Assembly (NCBI GenBank): GCA_035695105.1 | Contig: DASSEV010000013.1 | Location: 1-26,812 of the forward strand | Source: JAICYJ01 sp035695105 | GTDB lineage: Bacteria; Actinomycetota; Thermoleophilia; Gaiellales; JAICJC01 | Reading direction: 5' to 3' | Length of the DNA: 26,812 nt | In this document: piece after piece, positions 14,886-21,531 of the stretch | Numbering within the stretch: position 1 is the first letter of the stretch | Layout: each line of letters opens with the position of its first letter | Notes under the pieces: generated by a model | The model's database searches: none | The model's input: the letters and a program-made list of their open reading frames with translations, nothing else | What the model was told of the DNA's origin: nothing | Program-made: the position numbers and the translations under genes

Positions 14886-15312
14886 GGCGCAGCTCCGATT
14901 GGCTCACGGATTCCCGAGCCGGTGGCCGGCTCGAACACGCGAACCGCAGCGCGACCCTGCATCCGCCGTCCGGCGGTGCGGTGACCGACAGATCGCCCAT
15001 CGTTCGCATCAGCGGCAAGCCCAGGCCGAGCCCGGGATTGGAGGACGGCTGCCATCCCTTACCCCAGTCGCGGATCACCACCTCGAGCCACTCGCCCGCG
15101 CGGCGCGCCTTCAGCTCCACACGCCCGGCAGCGTCGTCGTACGCATGTCGAACCACGTTCCCGACCGCCTCGCTGACGGCCAGCGCGACGTCCTCGCGGA
15201 TCGCGTCCGCGTTCAGGCAGTGCTCATCGAGGAAGGAGCGGATCAGCCGACGCGCCTCCGGCACGGCGTCTGGCCGGGCGATCAGCACGTGCCGCACGCT
15301 GGTGAACGGCAT
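14878..15312 (-). CDS. RsbW-like ATP-binding serine kinase / anti-sigma factor
   Basis: A 144-residue GHKL ATPase of the HATPase_c_2 type. The N box is EDVALAVSEAVGNVVRHAY, the G1 box is VIRDWGKGWQP, and the G2 box is GLGLGLPLMRTMGD. In partner switching such proteins bind a sigma factor or phosphorylate a STAS-domain antagonist; here the coupled SpoIIE-type phosphatase would be the opposing enzyme. The ATG at 15312 gives the usual short N-terminal beta strand before the first helix. No clear ribosome binding site. Partners must be encoded elsewhere. Confidence 0.87.
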   Translation of the reverse strand: MPFTSVRHVLIARPDAVPEARRLIRSFLDEHCLNADAIREDVALAVSEAVGNVVRHAYDDAAGRVELKARRAGEWLEVVIRDWGKGWQPSSNPGLGLGLPLMRTMGDLSVTAPPDGGCRVALRFACSSRPPARESVSQSELRRV

Positions 15313-15368
15313 GAGAACGTCACTGCCCGGCCGGGTGGAAGGCGAAACCGCCGAGTCGCGCCTGACGA

Positions 15369-15572
15369 TCAGAAGCCCGGCGGCAGCGGAGGCGGCGGGA
15401 GCGTCGGTGCGAGCGGCTCGTGGTCTCCTGGGCCCTCGCCGCCGTCGCGGCCGCGCCGCACGGCCTCGTCCTCGAGCTCTGCGGTCGAGCGCCGCCTGCG
15501 AAGGCGCTCGCTGGCGAACACCAGGGCGGGCACGCCGACGAAGAGCGCAACCAGGAACGTGAGTCCGATCAC
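15369..15572 (-). CDS. small single-pass membrane protein of unknown function
   Basis: About 67 residues: a membrane helix right at the N-terminus (IGLTFLVALFVGVPALVFA), a basic stop-transfer patch (RLRRRR), an acidic middle and a proline-rich tail (PPPPLPPGF). Family not recognised. The GTG at 15572 is preferred because TACTAT ends 6 nt before it, which would make the mRNA exactly leaderless; other GTG codons at 15578 and 15638 are possible. It lies on the strand of the kinase/phosphatase pair, 56 bp upstream. Confidence 0.5.
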   Translation of the reverse strand: MIGLTFLVALFVGVPALVFASERLRRRRSTAELEDEAVRRGRDGGEGPGDHEPLAPTLPPPPLPPGF

Positions 15573-15984
15573 GGTCACATAGTACGGGGCGACGCGGGTA
15601 TCGGCCACACGATGTTTCGAACCGGGCCGCTCCTGCACACCTCAGCGATGAGAGCACGGACGCGCCTTCTGCGAGCGGCACCCGACGGGGCGGCGCCGCG
15701 GAGGCCGGTCTCGACGGTGACTCCCGACGGGGCGACACGTCAAGAGCGCGTCCACGCTCTCCTGGTCCGGGACGGGAAGGATGCGAGGCCCCGCGGGGAA
15801 GCGTCACTTCTTGGGGGAAGGGCACACGAGCGGAGCCTCGCATGCCCAGCGTACCTCGCTTCGACCGTGGACGAAGCCCCCAGATAGATGATCAACGGCC
15901 CCTCATCTGCGGGGTGCGAAGGGTTCCGCCCAATGTGTCTTGTCGTACGGCCCGCGGAGCCCGACGGCTGACTGGAACCTGACG
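15573..15984. other. intergenic stretch before the genomic island
   Basis: No convincing gene. It holds the TACTAT -10 (15579-15584, minus), several short inverted repeats, the longest being ATGCGAGGC at 15781-15789 with GCCTCGCAT at 15835-15843, and GCTTCG/CGAAGC and CCCCCAGAT/ATCTGCGGGG hairpins between about 15860 and 15925. Open frames on both strands look like noise. Confidence 0.5.
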
Positions 15985-16011
15985 AGGCTCCTCGGGCAGG
16001 ATGCGAACCTG
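15985..16011. repeat. attachment-site remnant: copy of the tRNA-Asn 3' end
   Basis: This 27-nt stretch repeats the 3' end of the tRNA-Asn gene (20458-20484) in the same orientation with a single mismatch (G for T at 16003); similarity fades after it with one missing base. It covers the acceptor 3' strand and part of the T arm but no anticodon arm, as expected for the displaced tRNA end on the far side of an integrated element. Confidence 0.85.
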
Positions 16012-16061
16012 TACCCTCCTTGGCCGCCCCGGTCGATCCTGCTGCGCCTTGAGAACAGCTA

Positions 16062-16421
16062 TCAGACGTTCGGGGTGATCCTGTCGGAGCGGGAGACGAT
16101 CGCCTTGTGCGACGACCTGATGGGCGCACTGGTCTGCGGGTACGAGCTTCCGACGCCAGGCTTACGAGGCGCGGTCGTGGGAATGATTGGCCACCCCCGC
16201 CGCTCCTCTGCCTCGTCGTCACGGGTCTCCTCATACGCCGCGCGGTCCCGTTCCATCGCCTGGGCGTCGCGCATGATCTGGGCGGCGCGACGTTCGAACT
16301 CGGCTCGCTCGTGCTCGCCCGCGGCTTCCCAACGCTTCGCTGCCTCGTCATGGATCTGGGCGGCATGAAGATGCCGCGCGGCCATCTCACGGTGGCGTGC
16401 TGCCCACTGCTTGGACACCAC
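16062..16421 (-). CDS. island protein, Ala/Glu/Arg-rich coiled coil
   Basis: A 119-residue open frame whose first 75 residues (KQWAARHREMAARHLHAAQ onwards) are a continuous charged helix with heptad character, rich in Ala, Arg, Glu and His; the tail is Ser/Pro-rich and looks random, so the true end may have been changed by a frameshift. Family not recognised. The start is one of two tandem GTG codons at 16421/16418. It is the leftmost island gene, close to the attachment-site remnant. Confidence 0.45.
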   Translation of the reverse strand: MVSKQWAARHREMAARHLHAAQIHDEAAKRWEAAGEHERAEFERRAAQIMRDAQAMERDRAAYEETRDDEAEERRGWPIIPTTAPRKPGVGSSYPQTSAPIRSSHKAIVSRSDRITPNV

Positions 16422-16435
16422 GCCATGTTACCGAC

Positions 16436-16840
16436 TCATCGGCCGATCGGTCTGGTGCCTGCTCGGGCTGCGGTGCTTGCTGCCGCTCGGATCCTGCCGT
16501 TGAACCAACACTTCAGCATCACCCGGCCTGAGGGTGTAATGACGTTCAACGACTTCGTGGTCAGTTGCGTGCCCGTGAAGCAGAGCAGGCGCCGGAGTTG
16601 CACAGCATGTTGCGGCCGAGGAATGCCTTGGGGGATCACAGATTGGCAGCGAAGGATGGAGTTGCCGCTCGGGGTGTCCACCACGAAGCCGGTCCCGATT
16701 ACAACCGTGTCCGCGGTTGCATCGGCCGCCATGGCACATTCCACCGGACCTTGTCGAACCGCTCGCCCCTGGGCCGAGGCGGTCATCGCCCCGGACGCAG
16801 CGGCAGCCACGATGAGACCGAGTAGAAATCGCCGCATCAT
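16436..16840 (-). CDS. small secreted island protein of unknown function
   Basis: About 134 residues with a good signal peptide (MMRRFLLGLIVAAAASGA, cleavage near SAQ) and a mature part with four cysteines (VECAM, LRCQ, LLCF, LKCWF). Not recognised. A strong ribosome binding site (AGGGGGAG) stands just before two tandem ATG codons (16840, 16837) and a GTG, so the start is well supported within two codons. The C-terminal end beyond KCWFNG looks less protein-like. Confidence 0.55.
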   Translation of the reverse strand: MMRRFLLGLIVAAAASGAMTASAQGRAVRQGPVECAMAADATADTVVIGTGFVVDTPSGNSILRCQSVIPQGIPRPQHAVQLRRLLCFTGTQLTTKSLNVITPSGRVMLKCWFNGRIRAAASTAARAGTRPIGR

Positions 16841-16874
16841 CACTCCCCCTCATTTCCGGTTCGGTCGGCGGTCA

Positions 16875-17259
16875 TCATTGCAGCCGGGTCTTTACACCTG
16901 CATCGGGAGTTAACCACGATTGGTCGCGGGCGGCTCGTTCGCGAGCCTGGCGCTGCGCAGCCTCGCGTCCATCGCAGGACGTGCACGATGCCATGAGGTT
17001 GCCGATGTCCCACGCCTTGGGGTCGTTGGCGCTGGTGAAGGGGACGACGTGCGGCGGCCTGGGTCGCGCGTGCGCCGCAGTCCCGGCAGGTGTAGCCGTC
17101 GCGTCGCAGGACGTGCTCCCTCAGCGCTCGCCATTGCGGTGTGGAGTAGAGACGCCGACCCGAGTTTGGTGCTGGCGCCTGGCGGCGCCTTGCGCCGCCT
17201 TCGTCGTCTGTCCTCGTTTGCAAGCTTGCGATCCCGGACACCCGTTCGAGGCCGGCCAT
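16875..17259 (-). pseudogene. HNH endonuclease, frameshifted
   Basis: Two frames together spell a phage-type HNH nuclease. The upstream frame reads LYSTPQWRALREHVLRRDG then YTCRDCGARATQ, with the first CxxC. Just after, the frame is lost (around 17052-17060), and the next frame continues HVVPFTSANDPKAWDIGNL, ASCTSCDG with the second CxxC, and a helical tail to the stop at 16875. The HNH histidine pair is reduced: the usual CxxCH has Asp-Gly after the second cysteine. Relatives sit beside phage terminase genes, but no terminase is seen here. A sequencing error could mimic the single frameshift. Confidence 0.75.
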
Positions 17260-17269
17260 CGGCCTCGCG

Positions 17270-17482
17270 CTAGAGCTCGTTCGCACCGCCGTCGCTCGGT
17301 GGCTTTGACAGGGCATGCAGCGCGGAGGGGGTGCGCGTCACGCCAACCCCGATCGGGCGCTCCCCGCTCGGCCCGGCGATCACGTACAGCTCGGCCGCCG
17401 CGTGCGCGGCCGCCTCCCGCGTCGGATACTCCCCAGCCGCCCAGTCCGGCTCGCCATTGAACCGCAGCGTCACCTGAAACAC
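17270..17482 (-). CDS. small island protein of unknown function
   Basis: A 70-residue protein (VTLRFNGEPDWAAGEYPTRE, then AAAHAAAELYVIAGPSGERP) of beta-beta-alpha-beta look, somewhat like small DUF2188-type phage proteins, but no family can be named. The GTG at 17482 has a G-rich ribosome binding site (GGGGGGTG) about 5 nt upstream. Same strand as the HNH remnant, 10 bp upstream of its chosen start. Confidence 0.55.
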   Translation of the reverse strand: MFQVTLRFNGEPDWAAGEYPTREAAAHAAAELYVIAGPSGERPIGVGVTRTPSALHALSKPPSDGGANEL

Positions 17483-17648
17483 CGCGCACCCCCCGCTTGG
17501 TTGTTCATCACAGCGCGGGAGCCTACGCGCCGACTGTCTCCTGCACTCAGACGGACGGCTACATCGCTTTCTTCCGGAAGGGCGTGTGATTCCCGACCGG
17601 AGGCATCGGGCACGTAGGCGCTCTAGCCGTCCAACAGCGGGAGGCTCG

Positions 17649-17903
17649 ATGCAGTTCGAACCATCCGAGCAGGCAAAGAGACAAGCAGCCAACCTAATGG
17701 TCGCAATTGCGCGGGACGTCCTACCGGCTGACGAGGTGGCCGCCGTTGACGCGATGGATCGCGACGAAGTCGACCGCGCACTCGCCGACCAAATCCGCCA
17801 CATGAAAGACCAGCAACCCGGCCAGTTCGAAGCACTGCTCGAGATGCTGCCGGCCGGGAACCGCGCCTACATGCAAGACATCGCCCAGCGGTACAGCCTC
17901 TAG
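17649..17903 (+). CDS. small acidic helical island protein
   Basis: An 84-residue protein (MQFEPSEQAKRQAANLMVAI, then DAMDRDEVDRALADQIRHM and QFEALLEMLPAGNRAYMQDI), all helical and acidic, no membrane segment. Family not recognised. GGGAGG 5 nt before the ATG supports the start. It is one of the few plus-strand genes of the island. Confidence 0.6.
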   Translation: MQFEPSEQAKRQAANLMVAIARDVLPADEVAAVDAMDRDEVDRALADQIRHMKDQQPGQFEALLEMLPAGNRAYMQDIAQRYSL

Positions 17904-18275
17904 GCCCCCTTGCCCACGAGCGAGGGAACGTGCTGGCGCACCGACCACGATGATGGCTGCGAGGAGGAGCACGGCAAGCGTTTCCCCCGCCCGCCTGCGG
18001 GCCTGAAGCGGGCCGCCGGTCTGATCAGGTTCGAGGGCCGGGTCTCTGTGGGCTCCAGGCATGAAGACCCGGCCGGTACTCTCGGCGCCACGCGATCGGC
18101 GCTAAGACAAACCGGAATCGACCCCGATACGTCCGCGCCAAGCGCCGAGGCCGACGCGTTTCCAGTCGGGTCAGAGGATTCCTGCCTCCTGGCGTTGGTG
18201 GGGTGGTCCTACGCGTCGGCTGGCAGGTCGGCTGCCTGCCCTTGCCTGGACGTGCGGCGGGGTATGGGACATGCC
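17904..18275. other. island stretch without a recognisable gene
   Basis: Open frames exist on both strands but none shows a family pattern or a ribosome binding site. A small hairpin GGCAGG/CCTGCC lies at 18222-18240. Confidence 0.4.
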
Positions 18276-18479
18276 CTATTCGGAGTGTTCGCGGTCGAGC
18301 CAGTCGTCGACGTCGCGTTCGTCCCATACCATTGTTCCGTGGTAGGAGCCGACCGGCCGCGGGAAGCCCCGCTGGTCGGCGTGGGTTACGACCTCGCCCA
18401 GTCGTGCTTCCAGCTTGTGGGAGAGATCTTCGCTGTCAATCAGTCGAGCGAGCTTGAGCCTGCTCTGCCCGGAGTCCAT
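18276..18479 (-). CDS. AlpA/excisionase-like DNA-binding protein
   Basis: A 67-residue protein. Its C-terminal half has the pattern RGFPRPVG, a short loop, then MVWDERDVDDWLDRE, which is characteristic of the MerR-like winged helix of AlpA-type regulators and excisionases (FPxP ... W/Y ... DVxxW). Such proteins assist integrase in excision or control the element. ATG at 18479 has GGGGG about 5 nt upstream. The first helix (SEDLSHKLEARLGEVVTHAD) is longer than usual. With the decayed integrase nearby, it is probably an orphan. Confidence 0.65.
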   Translation of the reverse strand: MDSGQSRLKLARLIDSEDLSHKLEARLGEVVTHADQRGFPRPVGSYHGTMVWDERDVDDWLDREHSE

Positions 18480-18631
18480 CGGTCGCCCCCGAGGGTGAGA
18501 ACCGGCATATACCGCTGCGAGGGTGGCTGCCCGGTGAGGCGGCGCTGCGAAACATGTTCACGTTGCCGGGACGCGCCGGTTACCACGTTCCGGGGATACC
18601 AGGCAACCCGACGTGCTGAGAAGCTCTGGCC

Positions 18632-18979
18632 GTGGGCCACGCCGCGGTTCCCTCGCCGACCGACGCGCGGATCGGGCAGCCGTCGAATCCAGCATCTGCC
18701 GGATCGGCGTCGACGCCCAGCGGCTGCTTCATAACCCCATCGCTTGCCGAGGATTGTGCTCGCTTCTTGGCCGAGTCGGCCCGACGGGCAGACGCCCGCG
18801 CCGCAGCCACCAAGGCATCGCGGCGGTTCCGCTAACGGGTCGTCGATCGGGTCGGGGCATGACCTCGCTCAACAGCATGCCCGAGAGATCGCGGCTGCGT
18901 ACAACGCTGAGCGTCGACTCTGGAGATCTCCTCGACCGACCCGAAGTGCTGGGAGATGATCGAGATCCAAGTCGGCTAG
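18632..18979 (+). pseudogene. possible frameshifted helical protein
   Basis: Three overlapping frame pieces look protein-like and could be one broken gene: LAEDCARFLAESARRADARAA, then (after a stop at 18833) HDLAQQHAREIAAAYNAERRLW, then EISSTDPKCWEMIEIQVG ending with TAG at 18977. The last two join with a single-base shift near 18922. No family recognised. Evidence is only the helix-like and codon-like character, so confidence is low; the rest of 18480-19089 shows no other gene. Confidence 0.3.
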
Positions 18980-19038
18980 CGCGCTCTGACCTTGCGGCTG
19001 CCTGGACCTCGTAGATGGGATTGTCCGAGGCTTCTTGC

Positions 19039-19074
19039 GCGCCCGGCGCCCATGCCGGGATGAGCGCCGGGCGC
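19039..19074 (-). terminator. hairpin after the DUF2188 gene
   Basis: GCGCCCGGCGC at 19039-19049 and GCGCCGGGCGC at 19064-19074 form a perfect 11-bp stem with a 14-nt loop, 15 nt after the DUF2188 stop. No T tract follows on the minus strand, so termination is an inference. Confidence 0.45.
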
Positions 19075-19089
19075 ACAGTGACTACCTAG

Positions 19090-19341
19090 CTACCCGGCCC
19101 GGCCGGCTGGGTCGTTCCCGTAGCTGTTCCGCTCCTGGATCCGTCCGTTCTGATCCTGGATGATGTGCTCGACCTTTCGGCTGCGAGCCATCGAGCGGCC
19201 CTTCGCCTCTGCCGCTTCCTTGGTGGGATGGACGTGTGCGGCGCGGGTGCTGTCTGCGATCTTGTTCTGCCAGCCACCGCGTGGATGTGGGCCAGTGATG
19301 ACCGCAGCCTTCGTCCTCGTGCGTGTCCTCGTCGTTGCCAT
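19090..19341 (-). CDS. DUF2188 domain protein
   Basis: An 83-residue basic protein. HPRGGWQNKIADSTRAAHVH, PTKEAAEAKGRSMARSRKVE and IIQDQNGRIQERNSYGNDP follow the DUF2188 pattern (conserved GGW, TK-EA and the final GRI...SYGNDP). Function of the family is unknown. The ATG at 19341 has a GAAAGGGG ribosome binding site 7 nt upstream, which rules out the longer open frame. The N-terminus is a Thr/Arg run. It is intact although the neighbouring mobile-element genes are broken. Confidence 0.8.
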   Translation of the reverse strand: MATTRTRTRTKAAVITGPHPRGGWQNKIADSTRAAHVHPTKEAAEAKGRSMARSRKVEHIIQDQNGRIQERNSYGNDPAGRAG

Positions 19342-19481
19342 GTTGCGCCCCTTTCGGTTAAACGGGTCGCCGGTTTGCCTACCCACGTCGATTGGCGACC
19401 GCAACACCGATGCCTGACACCTGTGGGAACCGCAGCGATGGCGCTCTGGGTGATGGCGACGCGCATACTCACACTCCGCTT

Positions 19482-19829
19482 CTACGGCGCACGCATGCAG
19501 GAGTTTTCGCCCCGCTCCCCGCTGCTCTGGGGTTTCAGCGTCCCCACTAGTAACTGGGAGCGGGACGTGTGCGCCCGCACCATCGGTCGGGGTTTGGCTT
19601 CAGCCAGATGGTTGGAGCCGCAGGCGCGTGACGCTAAAGCGTCCCATTTACTGGCCCGATCGAGCCGTGCACTGAGCGTCAGCAGAACGCCCGCGACATC
19701 GATGAACGCTCCACGGTCGATGCTTCGCGCCTCCGCCAGTTCGACCAGTTCAGCCGCCTCGACGCGGAGCAAACTTGCGACGACGAGCAGTTCGGGGACG
19801 GGGCCGGTTCGTTGGTGCTGGTCGATCAC
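19482..19829 (-). CDS. island protein of unknown function
   Basis: A 115-residue open frame whose first 70 residues (VPELLVVASLLRVEAAELVE, then RSIDRGAFIDVAGVLLTLSA) look like a regular helical protein; the rest looks random and contains small hairpins, so the 3' part may be shifted. The GTG at 19829 has AGAGGG about 7 nt upstream. No family recognised. Confidence 0.4.
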   Translation of the reverse strand: MIDQHQRTGPVPELLVVASLLRVEAAELVELAEARSIDRGAFIDVAGVLLTLSARLDRASKWDALASRACGSNHLAEAKPRPMVRAHTSRSQLLVGTLKPQSSGERGENSCMRAP

Positions 19830-20084
19830 TGGGAGCCCTCTGACTACTGTTGCGAACGCAGGCAGGCCCCACGGCTAGCCACGTTCTCGGGATTCTCTCC
19901 GTCGTGCGTTGGCCGGTTGGAACCGCCGATAGCAACGTAGCGGCGGCCCGAGCGACGTGCAAGCCGTATAGACCACCTGACGAGTTATTACCCGACGAAA
20001 TCCACAACCTGCGCCGCAGCGCCAAGGGGGCCTCCACACGGGAAGGCCGTGGCTGAGACCCCCGGCCAGGTTTCCGCGAAGAAT

Positions 20085-20381
20085 CGTTATACGGACGACT
20101 TCGTAATCGCGACCGCGACGGGCCGACCCGATCGACGAGAACAACATGCTGCGCTGGTTCAAGGACGCCGCGAACGCCGCAGGAGTCGCCGCCGCGTCTG
20201 GCTGCACCAGCTCGCCACACCGCAGGAACACGCGCCGCCGAGCTTGGCCTAATCGGCGCTTGAGGTTGCGGCGATCCTCGGCCACGCCCAGGCAAGCACA
20301 AGCGAGCGGTATATCCGCCTGGCGCAGGGCGCTGACCATGCCCGCGCCGAGTCGCTCGCAGCGAAGGCGCTCCGCCGGTGA
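20085..20381 (+). pseudogene. tyrosine recombinase (integrase), C-terminal part with three frameshifts
   Basis: Four frame pieces in order give the end of a phage-type integrase: NRYTDDFVIATATGRP (to 20129), IDENNMLRWFKDAANAAGV (from 20131, after one extra G), ARHTAGTRAAELGLIG (box with the catalytic Arg-His, RHTAG, around 20213-20255), and ALEVAAILGHAQASTSERY followed by IRLA (from 20256), which carries the catalytic His of LGHA and the nucleophile Tyr of ERYI. The stop is TGA at 20379. The N-terminal and core-binding domains are not recognisable upstream. It ends 80 bp from the tRNA-Asn 3' end, the normal place for an element integrase. Not functional as it stands. Confidence 0.78.
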
Positions 20382-20457
20382 CCGCTCCGCTGTTGCATAT
20401 TGTTAGAAGCCTCGCTCGGCGCGGCGATCAGGAAGCGCCGCGATCCGCTTGGCTACT

Positions 20458-20484
20458 AGGCTCCTCGGGCAGGATTCGAACCTG
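20458..20484. repeat. attachment site within the tRNA-Asn 3' end
   Basis: The copy of the 27-nt direct repeat that forms part of the intact tRNA gene; the partner is at 15985-16011 (one mismatch). Confidence 0.85.
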
Positions 20485-20532
20485 CAACCCTCCGGTTAAC
20501 AGCCGGATGCTCTACCGTTGAGCTACCGAGGA
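20461..20532 (-). tRNA. tRNA-Asn (GUU)
   Basis: Complete 72-nt cloverleaf on the minus strand: acceptor TCCTCGG/CCGAGGA, discriminator G, D arm GCTC/GAGC, anticodon loop CTGTTAA (anticodon GTT) on stem CCGG/CCGG, T arm GCAGG/CCTGC with TTCGAAT. CCA is not encoded. Its 3' end is the integration target of the adjacent element, whose end restores the gene. TAGACT upstream (20544-20549) is a suitable -10. Confidence 0.97.
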
Positions 20533-20543
20533 ACGGCCGGGGC

Positions 20544-20549
20544 AGTCTA
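20544..20549 (-). promoter_or_regulatory. -10 element of tRNA-Asn
   Basis: TAGACT, the same hexamer as at ruvC, 11 nt before the mature tRNA 5' end. Confidence 0.45.
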
Positions 20550-20590
20550 CCAAGGCCCCCCTCCCTCTATCGGCGCCGCCGGCCCGCGCG

Positions 20591-21502
20591 TTAGTCGATC
20601 AGGTGGCGCAGATCGGCGTGCTCACCTGCCGCGGCGAGGCGGCGCAGGGTGCGCGTCTCGATCTGCCGCACGCGCTCGCGGGTGACGCCGAACCGGCGCC
20701 CCACCTCTTCGAGCGTGTGCTGCTGACCGCCTCCCAGCCCGTACCGGAGCTCGAGGATCATCCGCTCGCGGTAGGGAAGCTCCGCCACCAGCTCCGCCAC
20801 CCGGCTGTCGCGCTGGGCCTCAGCCATGTCGTCGCCGGGCTTCATCAGGCGCTCGTCCTCGATCAGCTCGCCAAGCTCCGTCGCGTCCTCGCCGACGGGT
20901 GCGGCGAGCGACACAGGTTCCTGGGAAACGCGACGCAGGTGCTCGACCTTCTCCGGCTTCAGCTCCATCGCCTCGGCCAGCTCCTCGGTCGTCGGTGTGC
21001 GCCCGAGCCGCTGGGTGAGCTGCCGCTCGATCCGCGACATGCGGTTGATCGTGTCGACGACCTGGGCGGGCACGCGGATCGTCCGCCCCTGGTCGGCCAG
21101 CGCGCGCGTCACCGACTGGCGGATCCACCACGTGGCGTAGGTCGAGAACCGGTGTCCGAGCCGCCAGTCGTAGCGCTCGACGGCCTTCATCAGGCCGAGG
21201 TTGCCCTCCTGGATCAGATCGAGGAACGAGAGCCCACGCCCGGAGTACCGCCTGGCGACCGAGACCACCAGCCGCAGGTTGGACTCGATCAGGCGCTGGC
21301 GCGCGCGCTCGTCGCCGTGCTCGAGCGCCTTGGCGAGCGAGACCTCCTCCGCGGCCGTCAGCAGCGAGACCTGCGAGATCTCGCGCAGGTACATGCCCAC
21401 GGTGTCCTCGGTGGGTCCGGGCGACGCCTCGAGCACGAGCTCGAGGTCGTCCTCGTCCGGCTCGACGGCATCGTCGGCCGGCTCGGGAGCGATCTCCGAC
21501 AT
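20591..21502 (-). CDS. rpoD: RNA polymerase sigma-70 factor, primary type
   Basis: Promoter-recognition subunit of RNA polymerase. 303 residues: region 1.2 (DTVGMYLREISQVSLLT), region 2 (NLRLVVSVARRYSGRGLSFL, then GHRFSTYATWWIRQSVTRAL, the -10 reading helix), region 3 (TPTTEELAEAMELKPEKVEH) and region 4 with the -35 helix-turn-helix (TLEEVGRRFGVTRERVRQIE). There is no acidic region 1.1, so it is short for a primary sigma, but its place after dnaG in the macromolecular-synthesis order favours the housekeeping factor; a group-2 paralogue cannot be excluded. The ATG at 21502 is chosen, 29 bp after the dnaG stop; longer in-frame starts overlap dnaG. Confidence 0.92.
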   Translation of the reverse strand: MSEIAPEPADDAVEPDEDDLELVLEASPGPTEDTVGMYLREISQVSLLTAAEEVSLAKALEHGDERARQRLIESNLRLVVSVARRYSGRGLSFLDLIQEGNLGLMKAVERYDWRLGHRFSTYATWWIRQSVTRALADQGRTIRVPAQVVDTINRMSRIERQLTQRLGRTPTTEELAEAMELKPEKVEHLRRVSQEPVSLAAPVGEDATELGELIEDERLMKPGDDMAEAQRDSRVAELVAELPYRERMILELRYGLGGGQQHTLEEVGRRFGVTRERVRQIETRTLRRLAAAGEHADLRHLID

Positions 21503-21531
21503 CACTGTGGGGTGGACTACCTCTGGGACGG

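Larger units (their letters stand above)
15985..20484. mobile_element. degenerate integrative element in tRNA-Asn
   Basis: A 4.5-kb block bounded by the direct repeat of the tRNA-Asn 3' end. The intact tRNA lies at the right end with a broken tyrosine integrase beside it; the left end has only the 3' fragment, the classic outcome of site-specific integration into a tRNA gene. Inside: a frameshifted HNH endonuclease, an AlpA/excisionase-like gene, a DUF2188 gene and small orphan genes. Base composition and codon use look less extreme than in the flanks, and coding density is low. Replication or transfer genes are not recognisable, so it is probably a dead satellite or prophage/ICE remnant. Confidence 0.82.

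Noticed and set aside
15985..16011. A second tRNA-Asn gene
   Set aside because: Only the 3' acceptor strand and part of the T arm are present, with no anticodon or D arm; it is an attachment-site fragment.
17910..18734. 274-residue plus-strand open frame in the island
   Set aside because: It is antisense to the excisionase-like gene, has no family motif and no ribosome binding site.
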